From positions 1 through 64,000 of IMG/VR virus record IMGVR_UViG_3300023106_000001: a stretch of DNA of 64,000 nucleotides; one strand, 5' to 3'. The notes below the pieces were generated by a model. It was not told the origin of the DNA. It ran no database searches and saw nothing but the letters and a program-made list of their open reading frames with translations. Made by a program: the position numbers and the translations under genes. Shown piece after piece: positions 24,166 to 31,454 of the stretch. This DNA is from a virus. Positions within the stretch are counted from its first letter, which is position 1. Every line of letters starts with the position of its first letter.

Positions 24166-25130
24166 TATAGCGTTTTAAAGAATTCGTTAACTTGATTTGT
24201 TCGTGATTTATTTATTTCTTGCAGTTCTTTTTTATTTTGAGCTGTAACCTCTACTTTTTCTAAATAGTGAGCCAGAACTAATTTTTTAACTGTTTCTTTA
24301 TCTTTTTTCAAAATTTTAAGATTCTTCAAATATGTTTTAACCTCTTGACCAAACTGTTTTGTTTGATAAAGTTTTTCTAATATCGGTAATTGTTGTATTA
24401 AAGGTTCTGTTTGCGTTGTATTATTTTTGTCTACAAAACTTTCAAATGGTTGCTCGAAACGCATTTTTTTAAAGATATTAATACACGAAAATACATCTTC
24501 TTTAACGTATTTACTTATTTTTTCTATACCATTATTCCAGTATTCATCTGAAACTTGACTACCATCTAAATCTGTTTTTGGGCTAGGTAGATCAAAATGA
24601 TAACACATTTCATCTAAAGAACTGGCATAGTAATGAGTGCCTTTAAATACTTCTTGAATATCGATCAATCTGTCTAAATTCCACTGTTTTTTTCCACTTG
24701 TCACAAATCTGTCTGGTAATATTTCACAGACATCAAAATATCTGTATCCATTATTAATCACCATTGGTAAGTCAAAAGCAATACCATTAGAAAAGCACAT
24801 GTAATCAAAAGATTGAGCTATTGTACAAAACTGTTTTATAACCTCCTCCTCCGTCCCTTCTAAAGATTTAATGTGTACTTGACTTTCTTTAATAAATCCT
24901 ACACCAATACACACTATCTTAGTGTAGCACATTTTTAAAGCCGCTTTTTTCTGGTACTCTAAAATAACTTCATCGTTAGGTAAAAATTCATCCGTATCTC
25001 TGTTACGAGTTTTTTTACGAAATAATTCAAATTCTTTTGAGTTTATATCTAGTTCTTTTGTTCTTCTTACATCCTCTATATCCATGAAAAGGATTTTTTC
25101 TTGGTCTACTCTCTTTATTGTCTGATTCAT
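24165..25130 (-). CDS. DnaQ-like 3'-5' exonuclease (PolB-exonuclease type)
   Basis: 321 residues. LFMDIEDVRR (DxE, Exo I) near residue 14, DYMCFSNGIAFDLPMVIN (Exo II, N..FD) near 125, and ISKYVKEDVFSCINIFKKM (Exo III, YxxxD) near 210. The C-terminal ~100 residues are a Lys-rich helical region. Predicted to degrade single strands, as a separate proofreading or repair nuclease; the polymerase has its own exonuclease domain. Confidence 0.8.
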   Translation of the reverse strand: MNQTIKRVDQEKILFMDIEDVRRTKELDINSKEFELFRKKTRNRDTDEFLPNDEVILEYQKKAALKMCYTKIVCIGVGFIKESQVHIKSLEGTEEEVIKQFCTIAQSFDYMCFSNGIAFDLPMVINNGYRYFDVCEILPDRFVTSGKKQWNLDRLIDIQEVFKGTHYYASSLDEMCYHFDLPSPKTDLDGSQVSDEYWNNGIEKISKYVKEDVFSCINIFKKMRFEQPFESFVDKNNTTQTEPLIQQLPILEKLYQTKQFGQEVKTYLKNLKILKKDKETVKKLVLAHYLEKVEVTAQNKKELQEINKSRTNQVNEFFKTL

Positions 25131-25132
25131 TT

Positions 25133-25870
25133 TTATTTATTATTAAACCAATAGTAATATTCATCTATTGGGTTTGTTGTTAAACATTCTGTATAGCCCT
25201 GAAATTTTATTTTTGGCTCATATTTATAGTTTTTAAACTCTTTCAAAAATCTTTGCTCTAAGTTATAGGCAGATACCATATCTAATTCTTCTGTGTATTT
25301 TACAAAAACTTTGTAGTATTTACGTAACTGGTTTAACCTATACTCGAACCTATGTTTACTGACTATACCTACTTTGTAAAATGATTCACCAGTATTTGAA
25401 AGTATCAGGACGTAGATAAACCCTTCTATGTTTTCTATAAAATCTTTATGTGAAATAATAGTCGTATCGTTATACATTATAACTTGTCTCATACAATATG
25501 GGCATCCTTGTGTGTTAGCCATATGATGAGAGGGTCTTTGTTTATATTTATAATCATGTATTTTACACCTTAAAGAGATATTATCTTTATTATTAATGTA
25601 AATAGCTTGGGAATAATCTATAAAATCAGCATCTTCTCTAAATTTTCTACTCCTTTTAACCCAAAAATCTGTTTTGTTTATCGCTGATTTTATACTCAAC
25701 TCTTTCCATTCTAATAGAGAATCTGCACACACTTCTAATTCACCGAATTCTGAATTAACCCTTACTTTAGTATTATCATAATATTTTAAATTGATAACTT
25801 GGTTATAAATTTTAGGATTTTTATCTTTAAGTTTCTTTGAAAACTCTTCACTTGTTAACTTTTTACACAT
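25133..25870 (-). CDS. GIY-YIG-like homing endonuclease with treble-clef domains
   Basis: 245 residues. The first half has the FIDYSQAIYINNKDNISLRC plus IHDYKYKQRPSHHMA and GCPYC pattern seen in phage endonucleases that bind DNA through zinc-containing repeats. The second half, GFIYVLILSNTGESFYKVGI followed by an Arg helix and SAYNLEQRFLKEF (Glu), fits a T5orf172/GIY-YIG fold. It sits next to the retroelement cassette and was probably acquired separately. Confidence 0.75.
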   Translation of the reverse strand: MCKKLTSEEFSKKLKDKNPKIYNQVINLKYYDNTKVRVNSEFGELEVCADSLLEWKELSIKSAINKTDFWVKRSRKFREDADFIDYSQAIYINNKDNISLRCKIHDYKYKQRPSHHMANTQGCPYCMRQVIMYNDTTIISHKDFIENIEGFIYVLILSNTGESFYKVGIVSKHRFEYRLNQLRKYYKVFVKYTEELDMVSAYNLEQRFLKEFKNYKYEPKIKFQGYTECLTTNPIDEYYYWFNNK

Positions 25871-25943
25871 ATTTTAAACTACCAAATATTATTTTATTAT
25901 ATTGTTAATCTTGATTGCTCTATTTCTTTTTTAAATTTCTCAG

Positions 25944-26306
25944 CTATTTCTTTTCCGTACTCTTCTTTTTGAAGCAAAGAGCGGACGGGACATTCGAATT
26001 CACGCAGATATCGTACACGCTGCTGACACGAAAAGGATCATTATAGTACCAATTATAATATTTACGCTCGTTTTTATCTTTCATATTTGGTTTCCAACCT
26101 TTATTATAAAAAGCAACTATCATTACTTCTTTTTGATAATACTTTAAATGTAAGGGAATATTGGAATAGTCTTTTTCAAATTGATCCTCTGTTGTGTTAT
26201 GGTATTTATAAACTTCATCCATTGGAGACTTTTTCTTAGCTTCTTCTAATATCTTACTTAACTGTTCTACAGTATACTCTGATCCATTAATGTTAATTGT
26301 TTTCAT
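25944..26306 (-). CDS. DGR target protein 1 (frameshifted C-terminus)
   Basis: 120 residues. N-terminal helices (VEQLSKILEEAKKKSPMDEV), then WKPNMKDKNERKYYNWYYND and the variable repeat PFRVSSVYDICVNSNVPSA, ending LCFKKKSTEKK. This block resembles a soluble phage/prophage family with a WKP...KYY.W...LCF...A.Y layout. The family's last helix is missing in frame: restoring one A in the A5 run at 25966-25970 reads EEYGKEIAEKFKKEIEQSRL before a stop near 25905. Its ATG is inside the end of the RT gene (14-base overlap). No signal peptide. Confidence 0.85.
   Translation of the reverse strand: MKTININGSEYTVEQLSKILEEAKKKSPMDEVYKYHNTTEDQFEKDYSNIPLHLKYYQKEVMIVAFYNKGWKPNMKDKNERKYYNWYYNDPFRVSSVYDICVNSNVPSALCFKKKSTEKK
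25978..26037 (-). repeat. DGR variable repeat 1 (VR1)
   Basis: 60 bases aligned without gaps to the template repeat at 27335-27394. Ten differences, all where the template's coding strand has A (A to G eight-fold or A to T). The two A positions nearest the 3' end (CCA to CCG, ACT to GCT) also differ identically in VR2, and GCTCTTTGCTTCAA follows in both, probably marking the initiation-of-homing end. Confidence 0.93.
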
Positions 26307-27225
26307 ATTTGTTTTTTAAATTTACAGAATTGGAATGAATTAACCAACTATTCCAATCTTTTTTGTTTTTACTCTTTTTATAATTCTCTTTAATACTTTT
26401 TCTTATTAATATATAATTCTTTCGGTGTACATAGCCTACAAAGTCGATACCTCTTTTTTCAACTGGAAATATCTGGTATGTATTTTTTATTTCAAGTCCC
26501 AGCGTCTTTAGATATAATCTTATTTTAAATAAAATATAATGCAATTCCTTTTTATTATTCGATAAAATCACAAGATCATCCATATATCTAAAATAGTACT
26601 TAACATTTAAATTTTCTTTTATGTAGTGATCTAAGTAACATAAGTAAAAATTTGCAAAATATTGACTAATTAACGATCCTAAAGGTAACCCAATCTCATT
26701 AGAATCTATTATTTCATCAAAGATTGTTAACAATTCTCTATCCTTAAACTTTTTTCTTAAAAGCCGTTTTAATATATTATGATCTATATTTTCATAGAAC
26801 TTTTTCACATCCAACTTCAGACAGTATTTATTACATTCTTCGTCTTGCAAGGATTTTCTTAAATCACAAGAGGCTTTATGTACACCTCTACCTTTAATAC
26901 CACTGTACGTATTACTTATAAAACTATTTACAAAAATTTCTTTGGTTTTTAACAGTATTGCCCAGTGCATGATACGATCTGGATAATAAGGTAATCTTGC
27001 TATTACTCTATGCTTTGGCTCAAATATTTCAAATTTACTATAATTAGATGTTCTGTATTTTCTATGTTGTAGTAATTCATTCAACTCTTTTAGATTCTCA
27101 TCTTCTCTTAATATATGTTTTTGAACACCGTATTGTTTTAATTTACCTAATCTGGCATTTCTATCTGCTAATTTTAGATTATTTACTTCAATTATACTCT
27201 CATATAAAAATCCTTTTCTCTTCAT
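26293..27225 (-). CDS. DGR reverse transcriptase
   Basis: 310 residues. RT blocks: RVIARLPYYPDRIMHWAILL (1-2), KYCLKLDVKKFYENIDHNIL (catalytic Asp in LDVKKFYEN, 3), IGLPLGSLISQYFANFYL (4), YYFRYMDDLVILSNN (catalytic YMDD, 5), LEIKNTYQIFPVEKRGIDFV (6-7). The SQ ending of block 4 (LGSLISQ) is the mark of DGR reverse transcriptases, unlike the SP form of group II introns. It copies the template RNA with errors at A. No accessory Avd gene is evident beside it. The template lies 110-169 bases upstream. Confidence 0.93.
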   Translation of the reverse strand: MKRKGFLYESIIEVNNLKLADRNARLGKLKQYGVQKHILREDENLKELNELLQHRKYRTSNYSKFEIFEPKHRVIARLPYYPDRIMHWAILLKTKEIFVNSFISNTYSGIKGRGVHKASCDLRKSLQDEECNKYCLKLDVKKFYENIDHNILKRLLRKKFKDRELLTIFDEIIDSNEIGLPLGSLISQYFANFYLCYLDHYIKENLNVKYYFRYMDDLVILSNNKKELHYILFKIRLYLKTLGLEIKNTYQIFPVEKRGIDFVGYVHRKNYILIRKSIKENYKKSKNKKDWNSWLIHSNSVNLKNKYENN

Positions 27226-27334
27226 TTATTTTGCTTCAAGAGGCTCCTGTTCAATCTATTTACTAGGGAGCCGAGCGTTAGTTTTATTTTTTACCTTGTT
27301 GGTAGGGATATATTCTACATTATTAAAAAGCAGT
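27226..27334 (-). ncRNA. TR-RT spacer, probable structured part of DGR RNA
   Basis: 109 bases between template repeat and RT start. On the minus strand GGCTCCC (near 27275) and GGAGCC (near 27245) can pair across an ~18-base loop. In the studied Bordetella phage DGR the RNA 3' of TR folds and primes cDNA synthesis; this spacer is the equivalent position. The hairpin is seen; its function is inferred. Confidence 0.55.
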
Positions 27335-27394
27335 AGAGTGGATGGGACATTCGAATTCTCGTAGTTATTGTTCACGTTGTTGATACGAAAAGGA
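27335..27394 (-). repeat. DGR template repeat (TR)
   Basis: 60 bases, not part of a gene. In the reading frame of the targets it would encode INNVNNNYENSNVPST: five of the variable codons are AAC or AAT, the usual design that lets adenine mutagenesis reach many amino acids without stops. It lies between target 2 and the RT gene, all on the minus strand. Confidence 0.95.
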
Positions 27395-27429
27395 GGGGAA
27401 TGACCAATTGATAAATACATCCTATTTTT

Positions 27430-27993
27430 CTATTTCATATAATTTTCATATAAACTAAAAAACTCTTTGTTTTGGTGGGCATAAATTGCAATTTCACGTT
27501 TCTTGAAGCAAAGAGCGGACGGGACACTCGAACTCTCGCAGTAATAGTTCACGAAGTCGATACGAAAAGGATTCCTATACCACCAAATGTAGTATTTATA
27601 CTCATTAGAGTCTGACCAATCTAACACATGTCTTTCATTAAGAGATTTAACCCAACAAATAAGCATTTGAAATGATAAAGATTTAGAAGTTATATTAGCT
27701 TTTATCAGTTTTTTATACTCAATTACATCTTCGTCTTCTTCTCCTAAATATTTTATTACATCATCGAAACTCTTAATATCCTCCCAATTATCACGAACAT
27801 CAAATATCTCTTTAACTACAGGCAATTGAACATCTGTACAAGCCTTAATCATCTCATTAATTTGCTTTTCTGTGAATTTTATTGTTTCGCTGAATGGATC
27901 TTCTTGTGCGTATTTGGCTAACTTTGGCTTCCAAGTATCACAAGAAATTTCCCAAATCTTTTGTAGTTCTGATCTTTTTATTTCTGTTTTCAT
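27430..27993 (-). CDS. DGR target protein 2
   Basis: 187 residues, complete. Residues 1-125 are helical with no signal peptide (MKTEIKRSELQKIWEISCDT). Then VLDWSDSNEYKYYIWWYRN, the variable repeat PFRIDFVNYYCESSSVPSA, and a fixed end LCFKKREIAIYAHQNKEFFS followed by LYENYMK. The ending matches the LCFK..e.A.Y....F..iY..y form of a soluble phage/prophage family. It resembles no tail fibre or C-type-lectin receptor-binding protein that I recognise. Binding partner unknown; variation suggests it must follow a changing intracellular partner. Confidence 0.88.
   Translation of the reverse strand: MKTEIKRSELQKIWEISCDTWKPKLAKYAQEDPFSETIKFTEKQINEMIKACTDVQLPVVKEIFDVRDNWEDIKSFDDVIKYLGEEDEDVIEYKKLIKANITSKSLSFQMLICWVKSLNERHVLDWSDSNEYKYYIWWYRNPFRIDFVNYYCESSSVPSALCFKKREIAIYAHQNKEFFSLYENYMK
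27512..27571 (-). repeat. DGR variable repeat 2 (VR2)
   Basis: 60 bases aligned to TR without gaps: ten differences, all at template adenines (A to G or A to T). Seven of the ten sites differ from those changed in VR1 or changed to another base, so the repeats were rewritten independently. Confidence 0.93.
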
Positions 27994-28130
27994 AATGTTT
28001 CGTTTATTACAATATATTTAATATTATCTTCTGTTTCTTTTACTTCTCCTTGTGCCAGTATTTGTTGAGCTGTTTCTGGATGTATTTCGTGTATTAACGC
28101 TAGTGTGATCCCCATGTATATTACTTTCAT
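27990..28130 (-). CDS. 46-residue protein heading the DGR cassette
   Basis: MKVIYMGITLALIHEIHPET, then AQQILAQGEVKETEDNIKYI. Shares ATGA with the start of target 2. It is the first gene after a TATATTTG box, so it leads the retroelement operon. It does not look like Avd (too short and not basic). Its start is preceded by AGCGTAGCGT, also found before the gene at 37108-37308. Confidence 0.6.
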   Translation of the reverse strand: MKVIYMGITLALIHEIHPETAQQILAQGEVKETEDNIKYIVINETL

Positions 28131-28153
28131 ACGCTACGCTTTGTATTGTTTTA

Positions 28154-28161
28154 CAAATATA
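28154..28161 (-). promoter_or_regulatory. Probable -7 box for the DGR operon
   Basis: TATATTTG on the minus strand, 24 bases before the 46-residue ORF. I see no TTG at the usual distance, so the promoter would be partial; a dispersed motif (CCGCGG at 28178-28183) occupies that region instead. Confidence 0.5.
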
Positions 28162-28167
28162 ATGTTT

Positions 28168-28440
28168 TTATTCTTTTTCCGCGGAAATTAAAAAATTCTC
28201 AGCATACTCATCAAACTCCATTTCATGTTCCTCATTATAATAGTCAACCCACTCACCATCATCAAACATTTGAACTAAGATAATATTTGCATAATCTGGA
28301 ATAAAGCTATTTTCAAACAAAAATAGGTGTTGATTGGCCAAAGCTTCACTTACTAAATATGCTTGTTCTTCATCTTTTACTTCCACTGTAAACGGTTTAC
28401 ATGGTATTTGTGGATAATGTAATACTCTTAGTTTTTTCAT
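28168..28440 (-). CDS. Hypothetical protein
   Basis: 90 residues: MKKLRVLHYPQIPCKPFTVE, VKDEEQAYLVSEALANQHLF and an acidic C-terminus. This resembles a conserved small Bacteroidota-phage protein of unknown role. Its last codons cross a CCGCGG motif copy. Confidence 0.75.
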   Translation of the reverse strand: MKKLRVLHYPQIPCKPFTVEVKDEEQAYLVSEALANQHLFLFENSFIPDYANIILVQMFDDGEWVDYYNEEHEMEFDEYAENFLISAEKE

Positions 28441-28443
28441 AAA

Positions 28444-28638
28444 TTAAATCTTTTTAGCATAAGTGTCCGTATCATAGTCGTAAAGGCATCCTGTATCACA
28501 AAATATAGATTTTAATTGATTTAGGCCATATCTTATCTTACCTTCTACTATTAGTTCTGTAGTTGGTAGATTACCTGTTGCTGAGAAATATTTGTCCCCT
28601 TTTTTAAATTTTTCTCTTGCGGTTTTTAGAGTTGTCAT
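28444..28638 (-). CDS. Hypothetical protein
   Basis: 64 residues (TLKTAREKFKKGDKYFSATG), with a possible beta domain after a basic start. Overlaps the upstream gene by four bases. No family recognised. Confidence 0.7.
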   Translation of the reverse strand: MTTLKTAREKFKKGDKYFSATGNLPTTELIVEGKIRYGLNQLKSIFCDTGCLYDYDTDTYAKKI

Positions 28639-28817
28639 AGTTTGTATATATTTATTGTTCTTAGAAATAACTGTGTTGGTTTGTCTTGCTTTACTCTGTT
28701 TTCTTTTTGCATTCTTAGGTGAGTTTCAAGAAATTCTTTTGTTTTAATCTTTTTTTCCGCCGATTTTGATTTGTAGTCTTCAATAGAATCTAAAACTAGT
28801 TTTTTATTGTATGTCAT
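28635..28817 (-). CDS. 60-residue basic protein
   Basis: Start taken at the ATG at 28815-28817 (MTYNKKLVLDSIEDYKSKSA), one base after the stop of the zinc-ribbon gene; the longer frame to 28868 would overlap that gene. Basic and helical; a motif copy codes SAEKKIKTKE. Confidence 0.65.
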   Translation of the reverse strand: MTYNKKLVLDSIEDYKSKSAEKKIKTKEFLETHLRMQKENRVKQDKPTQLFLRTINIYKL

Positions 28818-28818
28818 A

Positions 28819-28968
28819 CTATTTACAGTGTTTACAACAAGTTTTATTATTCTTCCAATATAGTTCACTACTTTTAACTACTTCACCACAATTAGTGCAC
28901 ATTTCAATGTTGTTTTCTGATTCATAATCAGTGTAATCATATTTATAATCGTCTGCAAAATCTCCCAT
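28819..28968 (-). CDS. 49-residue zinc-ribbon protein
   Basis: An acidic N-terminus (MGDFADDYKYDYTDYESENN) then MCTNCGEVV and TCCKHCK: two CxxC-type knuckles that should bind one zinc. Its ATG overlaps the upstream stop (TAATG). Possibly nucleic-acid binding. Confidence 0.7.
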   Translation of the reverse strand: MGDFADDYKYDYTDYESENNIEMCTNCGEVVKSSELYWKNNKTCCKHCK

Positions 28969-29348
28969 TATCTCATATTTTTTAAGTTTTCAATTACAGT
29001 ATTAAAATCAGTTTCAAACTGTTCTTTTGTTCGGTAATCATAATATTTATCTCCCTGAGTATAAGCGTAAAATAGTTCATCGTACCATTCTTTTTTATAA
29101 AGTCTATTAGGTATAATTGGCCTTGCATCACAGAAAGAAAAATCTCTTCTTCTGATTACATTATTTTCGAATTGAACCTCAATTAGTTTCATTCTACTCC
29201 AGTTATTTTCTTTGTCGTGCTCATAAATACTGTGTTCAAATTCTACAGCATAAACACTTCTTGAACTCCAATAATATCTGTCAACCATCTCATAAGTATT
29301 AATTACTTCGGTTTTTATTTCTTCTATGTTTACTTCTTTTACTTTCAT
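28968..29348 (-). CDS. Hypothetical protein
   Basis: 126 residues, beta-rich N-terminal two thirds (AVEFEHSIYEHDKENNWSRM) and a helical end (EQFETDFNTVIENLKNMR). Four-base overlap upstream. No family recognised. Confidence 0.7.
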   Translation of the reverse strand: MKVKEVNIEEIKTEVINTYEMVDRYYWSSRSVYAVEFEHSIYEHDKENNWSRMKLIEVQFENNVIRRRDFSFCDARPIIPNRLYKKEWYDELFYAYTQGDKYYDYRTKEQFETDFNTVIENLKNMR

Positions 29349-29635
29349 GTTTTTCTTATTATTTCTACAATGTCACTATCTGTGTTACTAGCCTTCAGTA
29401 CTCTTCCTTGATGTGTTCTGGTTCCAGTTGCTTTTAAATCTTTTTTCTCCGCGACCTCGTGTTCATAAAAACCATCAGGCAGAGGTTGAACATAGTAAAT
29501 CACTCTCCCATCTTTACATACTAATTGATCCCCACGCATACAGCTTCTTAAATCTACACCTGTTTCATCAAACTCTAAATCAAACACTTTTCTTGTGTAT
29601 TCGTCTATGTTGAATTCTTCTTTATTTTCCATCAC
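29345..29635 (-). CDS. Conserved phage protein, paralogue of 34248-34487
   Basis: 96 residues: RGDQLVCKDGRVIYYVQPLP, YEHEVAEK, GTRTHQGRVLKA and DSDIVEIIRKT. The gene at 34248-34487 shares GD-L...G...YV, YDHEV, GTRTNDG and DIIEII. A recurrent Bacteroidota-phage family, probably a small beta barrel; role unknown. Confidence 0.75.
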   Translation of the reverse strand: MMENKEEFNIDEYTRKVFDLEFDETGVDLRSCMRGDQLVCKDGRVIYYVQPLPDGFYEHEVAEKKDLKATGTRTHQGRVLKASNTDSDIVEIIRKT

Positions 29636-29703
29636 ATATAATTTTAATTATAAAATCTCGATAATTTTTATTTGTTTCTCCTAATATTATCCAAAGTTAT
29701 TCA

Positions 29704-29886
29704 TCAGTTAAAAAATAAAATTAGTCCCACAACTATCCATATTAAAATGACACCTCTATCTGCCTCTTCAGTGTCTGTGTCTTGTTGATTACCTTTTATT
29801 TGATTTATCTTAGCTGTCAAATAAGTATCGGTTTTAATCATTAAAGGCCAAAGTACTGCCCATAATACAAAGTCTATATTTTCCAT
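29704..29886 (-). CDS. 60-residue protein with two membrane segments
   Basis: Start at ATG 29884-29886 (MENIDFVLWAVLWPLMIKTD); a longer frame would run through the tRNA-like RNA and is rejected. Hydrophobic segments at both ends (second: GVILIWIVVGLILFFN) around a polar middle. A holin-like size, but no lysis gene is near. Confidence 0.6.
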   Translation of the reverse strand: MENIDFVLWAVLWPLMIKTDTYLTAKINQIKGNQQDTDTEEADRGVILIWIVVGLILFFN

Positions 29887-29900
29887 TTTTATATTTTTAG

Positions 29901-29963
29901 CGGCGAGAAAAGGATTTGAACCCAACTTTCCTATTATTTCAGAAATCTTACCGAAGTCCCGCC
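29901..29963 (-). tRNA. tRNA-like RNA with reduced D and T arms
   Basis: 63 bases. Acceptor GGCGGGA (29957-29963) pairs with TCTCGCC (29902-29908) over seven pairs including one G-U, and a T-loop TTCAAAT is present. The T-stem has only three pairs, the D arm is cut to TC-GGTAA-GA, and the anticodon arm (TTTCT/GGAAA) has a nine-base loop, so no anticodon can be named. A decayed tRNA or a tRNA mimic; a charged, working tRNA is doubtful. Confidence 0.45.
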
Positions 29964-29968
29964 TGTTA

Positions 29969-30520
29969 TTATTTACTAAACCCCACAGCAAAACTTACTG
30001 TCTTTGGGTTAAACTTGCTTGTTATTGTTACAAAACTATTCTTAACTTTTATAAAATACTTTAAACCTGCATCAATTTGCATTGTTCTATATTCTAAAGC
30101 TTTATTTCCGTTGATTACTATAATATGTTGGTAATTTGTTACTCCTGATATTAAATATACTCGTTTTAACCAACACGTTTTACAAACACTCACTCCAAAA
30201 TTTAAACTCACTGCTCTTGTTTCTTTCTTTATAGTTTTTTCTCCGCCAAAATCTAAATCCTCAGAGATACAGTTACAATCATTTGAAACAGTTTCTTTAT
30301 CTATCCCAATTGTTTTAGTGCCTGACATATAAGCTGAATGCTCAAAGCCTAATAATAAGTCATTTAGATACTCTCTTTTCTGATCAGTTTTAATTATGAA
30401 ATTCACGCCAATCAAATAACCCATACTTTTATCCTCGCTTAATACCGAACCAGTATACAACTCATAATTTTGAGAGTACACTGATCCTGTAATAAGAAGA
30501 GCTAATAATAGCTTTTTCAT
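29969..30520 (-). CDS. Exported outer-membrane beta-barrel-like protein
   Basis: 183 residues. Signal peptide MKKLLLALLITGSVYSQNYE with likely cleavage after VYS. Alternating strands follow (YLIGVNFIIKTD; LNFGVSVC; QIDAGLKYFIKV), ending VSFAVGFSK, with Cys pairs (NDCNCISE; CKTCWL) likely disulfide bonded outside the cytoplasm. Its gene directly follows the lipoprotein gene with no gap. The pair probably modifies the host envelope. Confidence 0.75.
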   Translation of the reverse strand: MKKLLLALLITGSVYSQNYELYTGSVLSEDKSMGYLIGVNFIIKTDQKREYLNDLLLGFEHSAYMSGTKTIGIDKETVSNDCNCISEDLDFGGEKTIKKETRAVSLNFGVSVCKTCWLKRVYLISGVTNYQHIIVINGNKALEYRTMQIDAGLKYFIKVKNSFVTITSKFNPKTVSFAVGFSK

Positions 30521-31387
30521 TTAGTTTTTACAACTTTGACATTCTTCTTCATTCCATTTCTGAAAAGAAAATACTAGTTTGTTCTCACTTGTATAAGGAC
30601 TTGGAGCATTCTCTTTACTAATTGTATAAATACAGGAGATAGAAGTAGAAGCTTTAATAATCTGCTCACAGTAATAAATTGTATGTAAATTATTGTTGTT
30701 ATTAATAGGTGTTACGTCAACTTTGTATACAACTTTTTTACCTTCTAAAGCTTTATCATTTGACCATTCAAAGTAAACAATTCCGTCTTTTTGTACTTTT
30801 GTTGTTCCTGCGCTTGCTTCCCCATCAACTGTAGCTGTGATAGTAGCTTCAAACCCGTTTTTAAATGTGCTGTTATTTTCTAATTGAAATACTGAGATGA
30901 TTCTACCATGTTTTGTAGTCATGTCAATATTAATTACATTATTTGTAGCAACTACAGTTTGTGTTTTTGTTCCTGTATATAATACATAAGGATTGTGCGC
31001 TTTTAATTCTGTAATTTTAGCTTCTGCTGTTCCTGACGAAGGCGCTAAAACATATTTTTTGGCTGAATCTGTTGAAGAAACTGCGGTAAAAACATTAGAA
31101 CCAATAGCAACATCAGCTAAAATAAAGTTTTTGTCTGCATTAGGATTGTTTACAACTAAGTCATACTGCTCTGATTTAGTATAAGATCCTGAAACCGCCT
31201 GGATTTCAATTTTATTCACCCACGCTGGTATTGCCCCCTTATCAACTTGTTTTCCTGTTGTGTTAGCAGGAGCAGCAACTAAAAACTTTACGTCTGTTGT
31301 TTGTACATTTGATTCTTGTGTTTCCTCTGTTGAACATGAAACCATTGATGCTAAAATAGCAATTCCTAAAATAATAATTCTTTTCAT
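30521..31387 (-). CDS. Surface lipoprotein
   Basis: 288 residues. Type II signal MKRIIILGIAILASMVSCST, with the lipid-modified Cys at residue 18. STEET follows; in Bacteroidota acidic residues just after the Cys mark export to the cell surface. The rest is a beta-sandwich-like, Thr/Asn-rich domain, ending with ECQSCKN. Probably made early in infection to cap the surface, for example superinfection exclusion (inference). A TAATATTTG box near 31435 may be its -7 element. Confidence 0.8.
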   Translation of the reverse strand: MKRIIILGIAILASMVSCSTEETQESNVQTTDVKFLVAAPANTTGKQVDKGAIPAWVNKIEIQAVSGSYTKSEQYDLVVNNPNADKNFILADVAIGSNVFTAVSSTDSAKKYVLAPSSGTAEAKITELKAHNPYVLYTGTKTQTVVATNNVINIDMTTKHGRIISVFQLENNSTFKNGFEATITATVDGEASAGTTKVQKDGIVYFEWSNDKALEGKKVVYKVDVTPINNNNNLHTIYYCEQIIKASTSISCIYTISKENAPSPYTSENKLVFSFQKWNEEECQSCKN

Positions 31388-31454
31388 CTTAATTTGTTTT
31401 TGAGTTTATTTTCCCGCTCAAGGGTTTTGTTTTGCAAATATTATACTTTTATTT

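Noticed and set aside
26293-27225. Retron or group II intron reverse transcriptase
   Set aside because: The block-4 SQ ending, the A-specific TR/VR pairs and absence of msr/msd-like RNA or intron domains favour a DGR.
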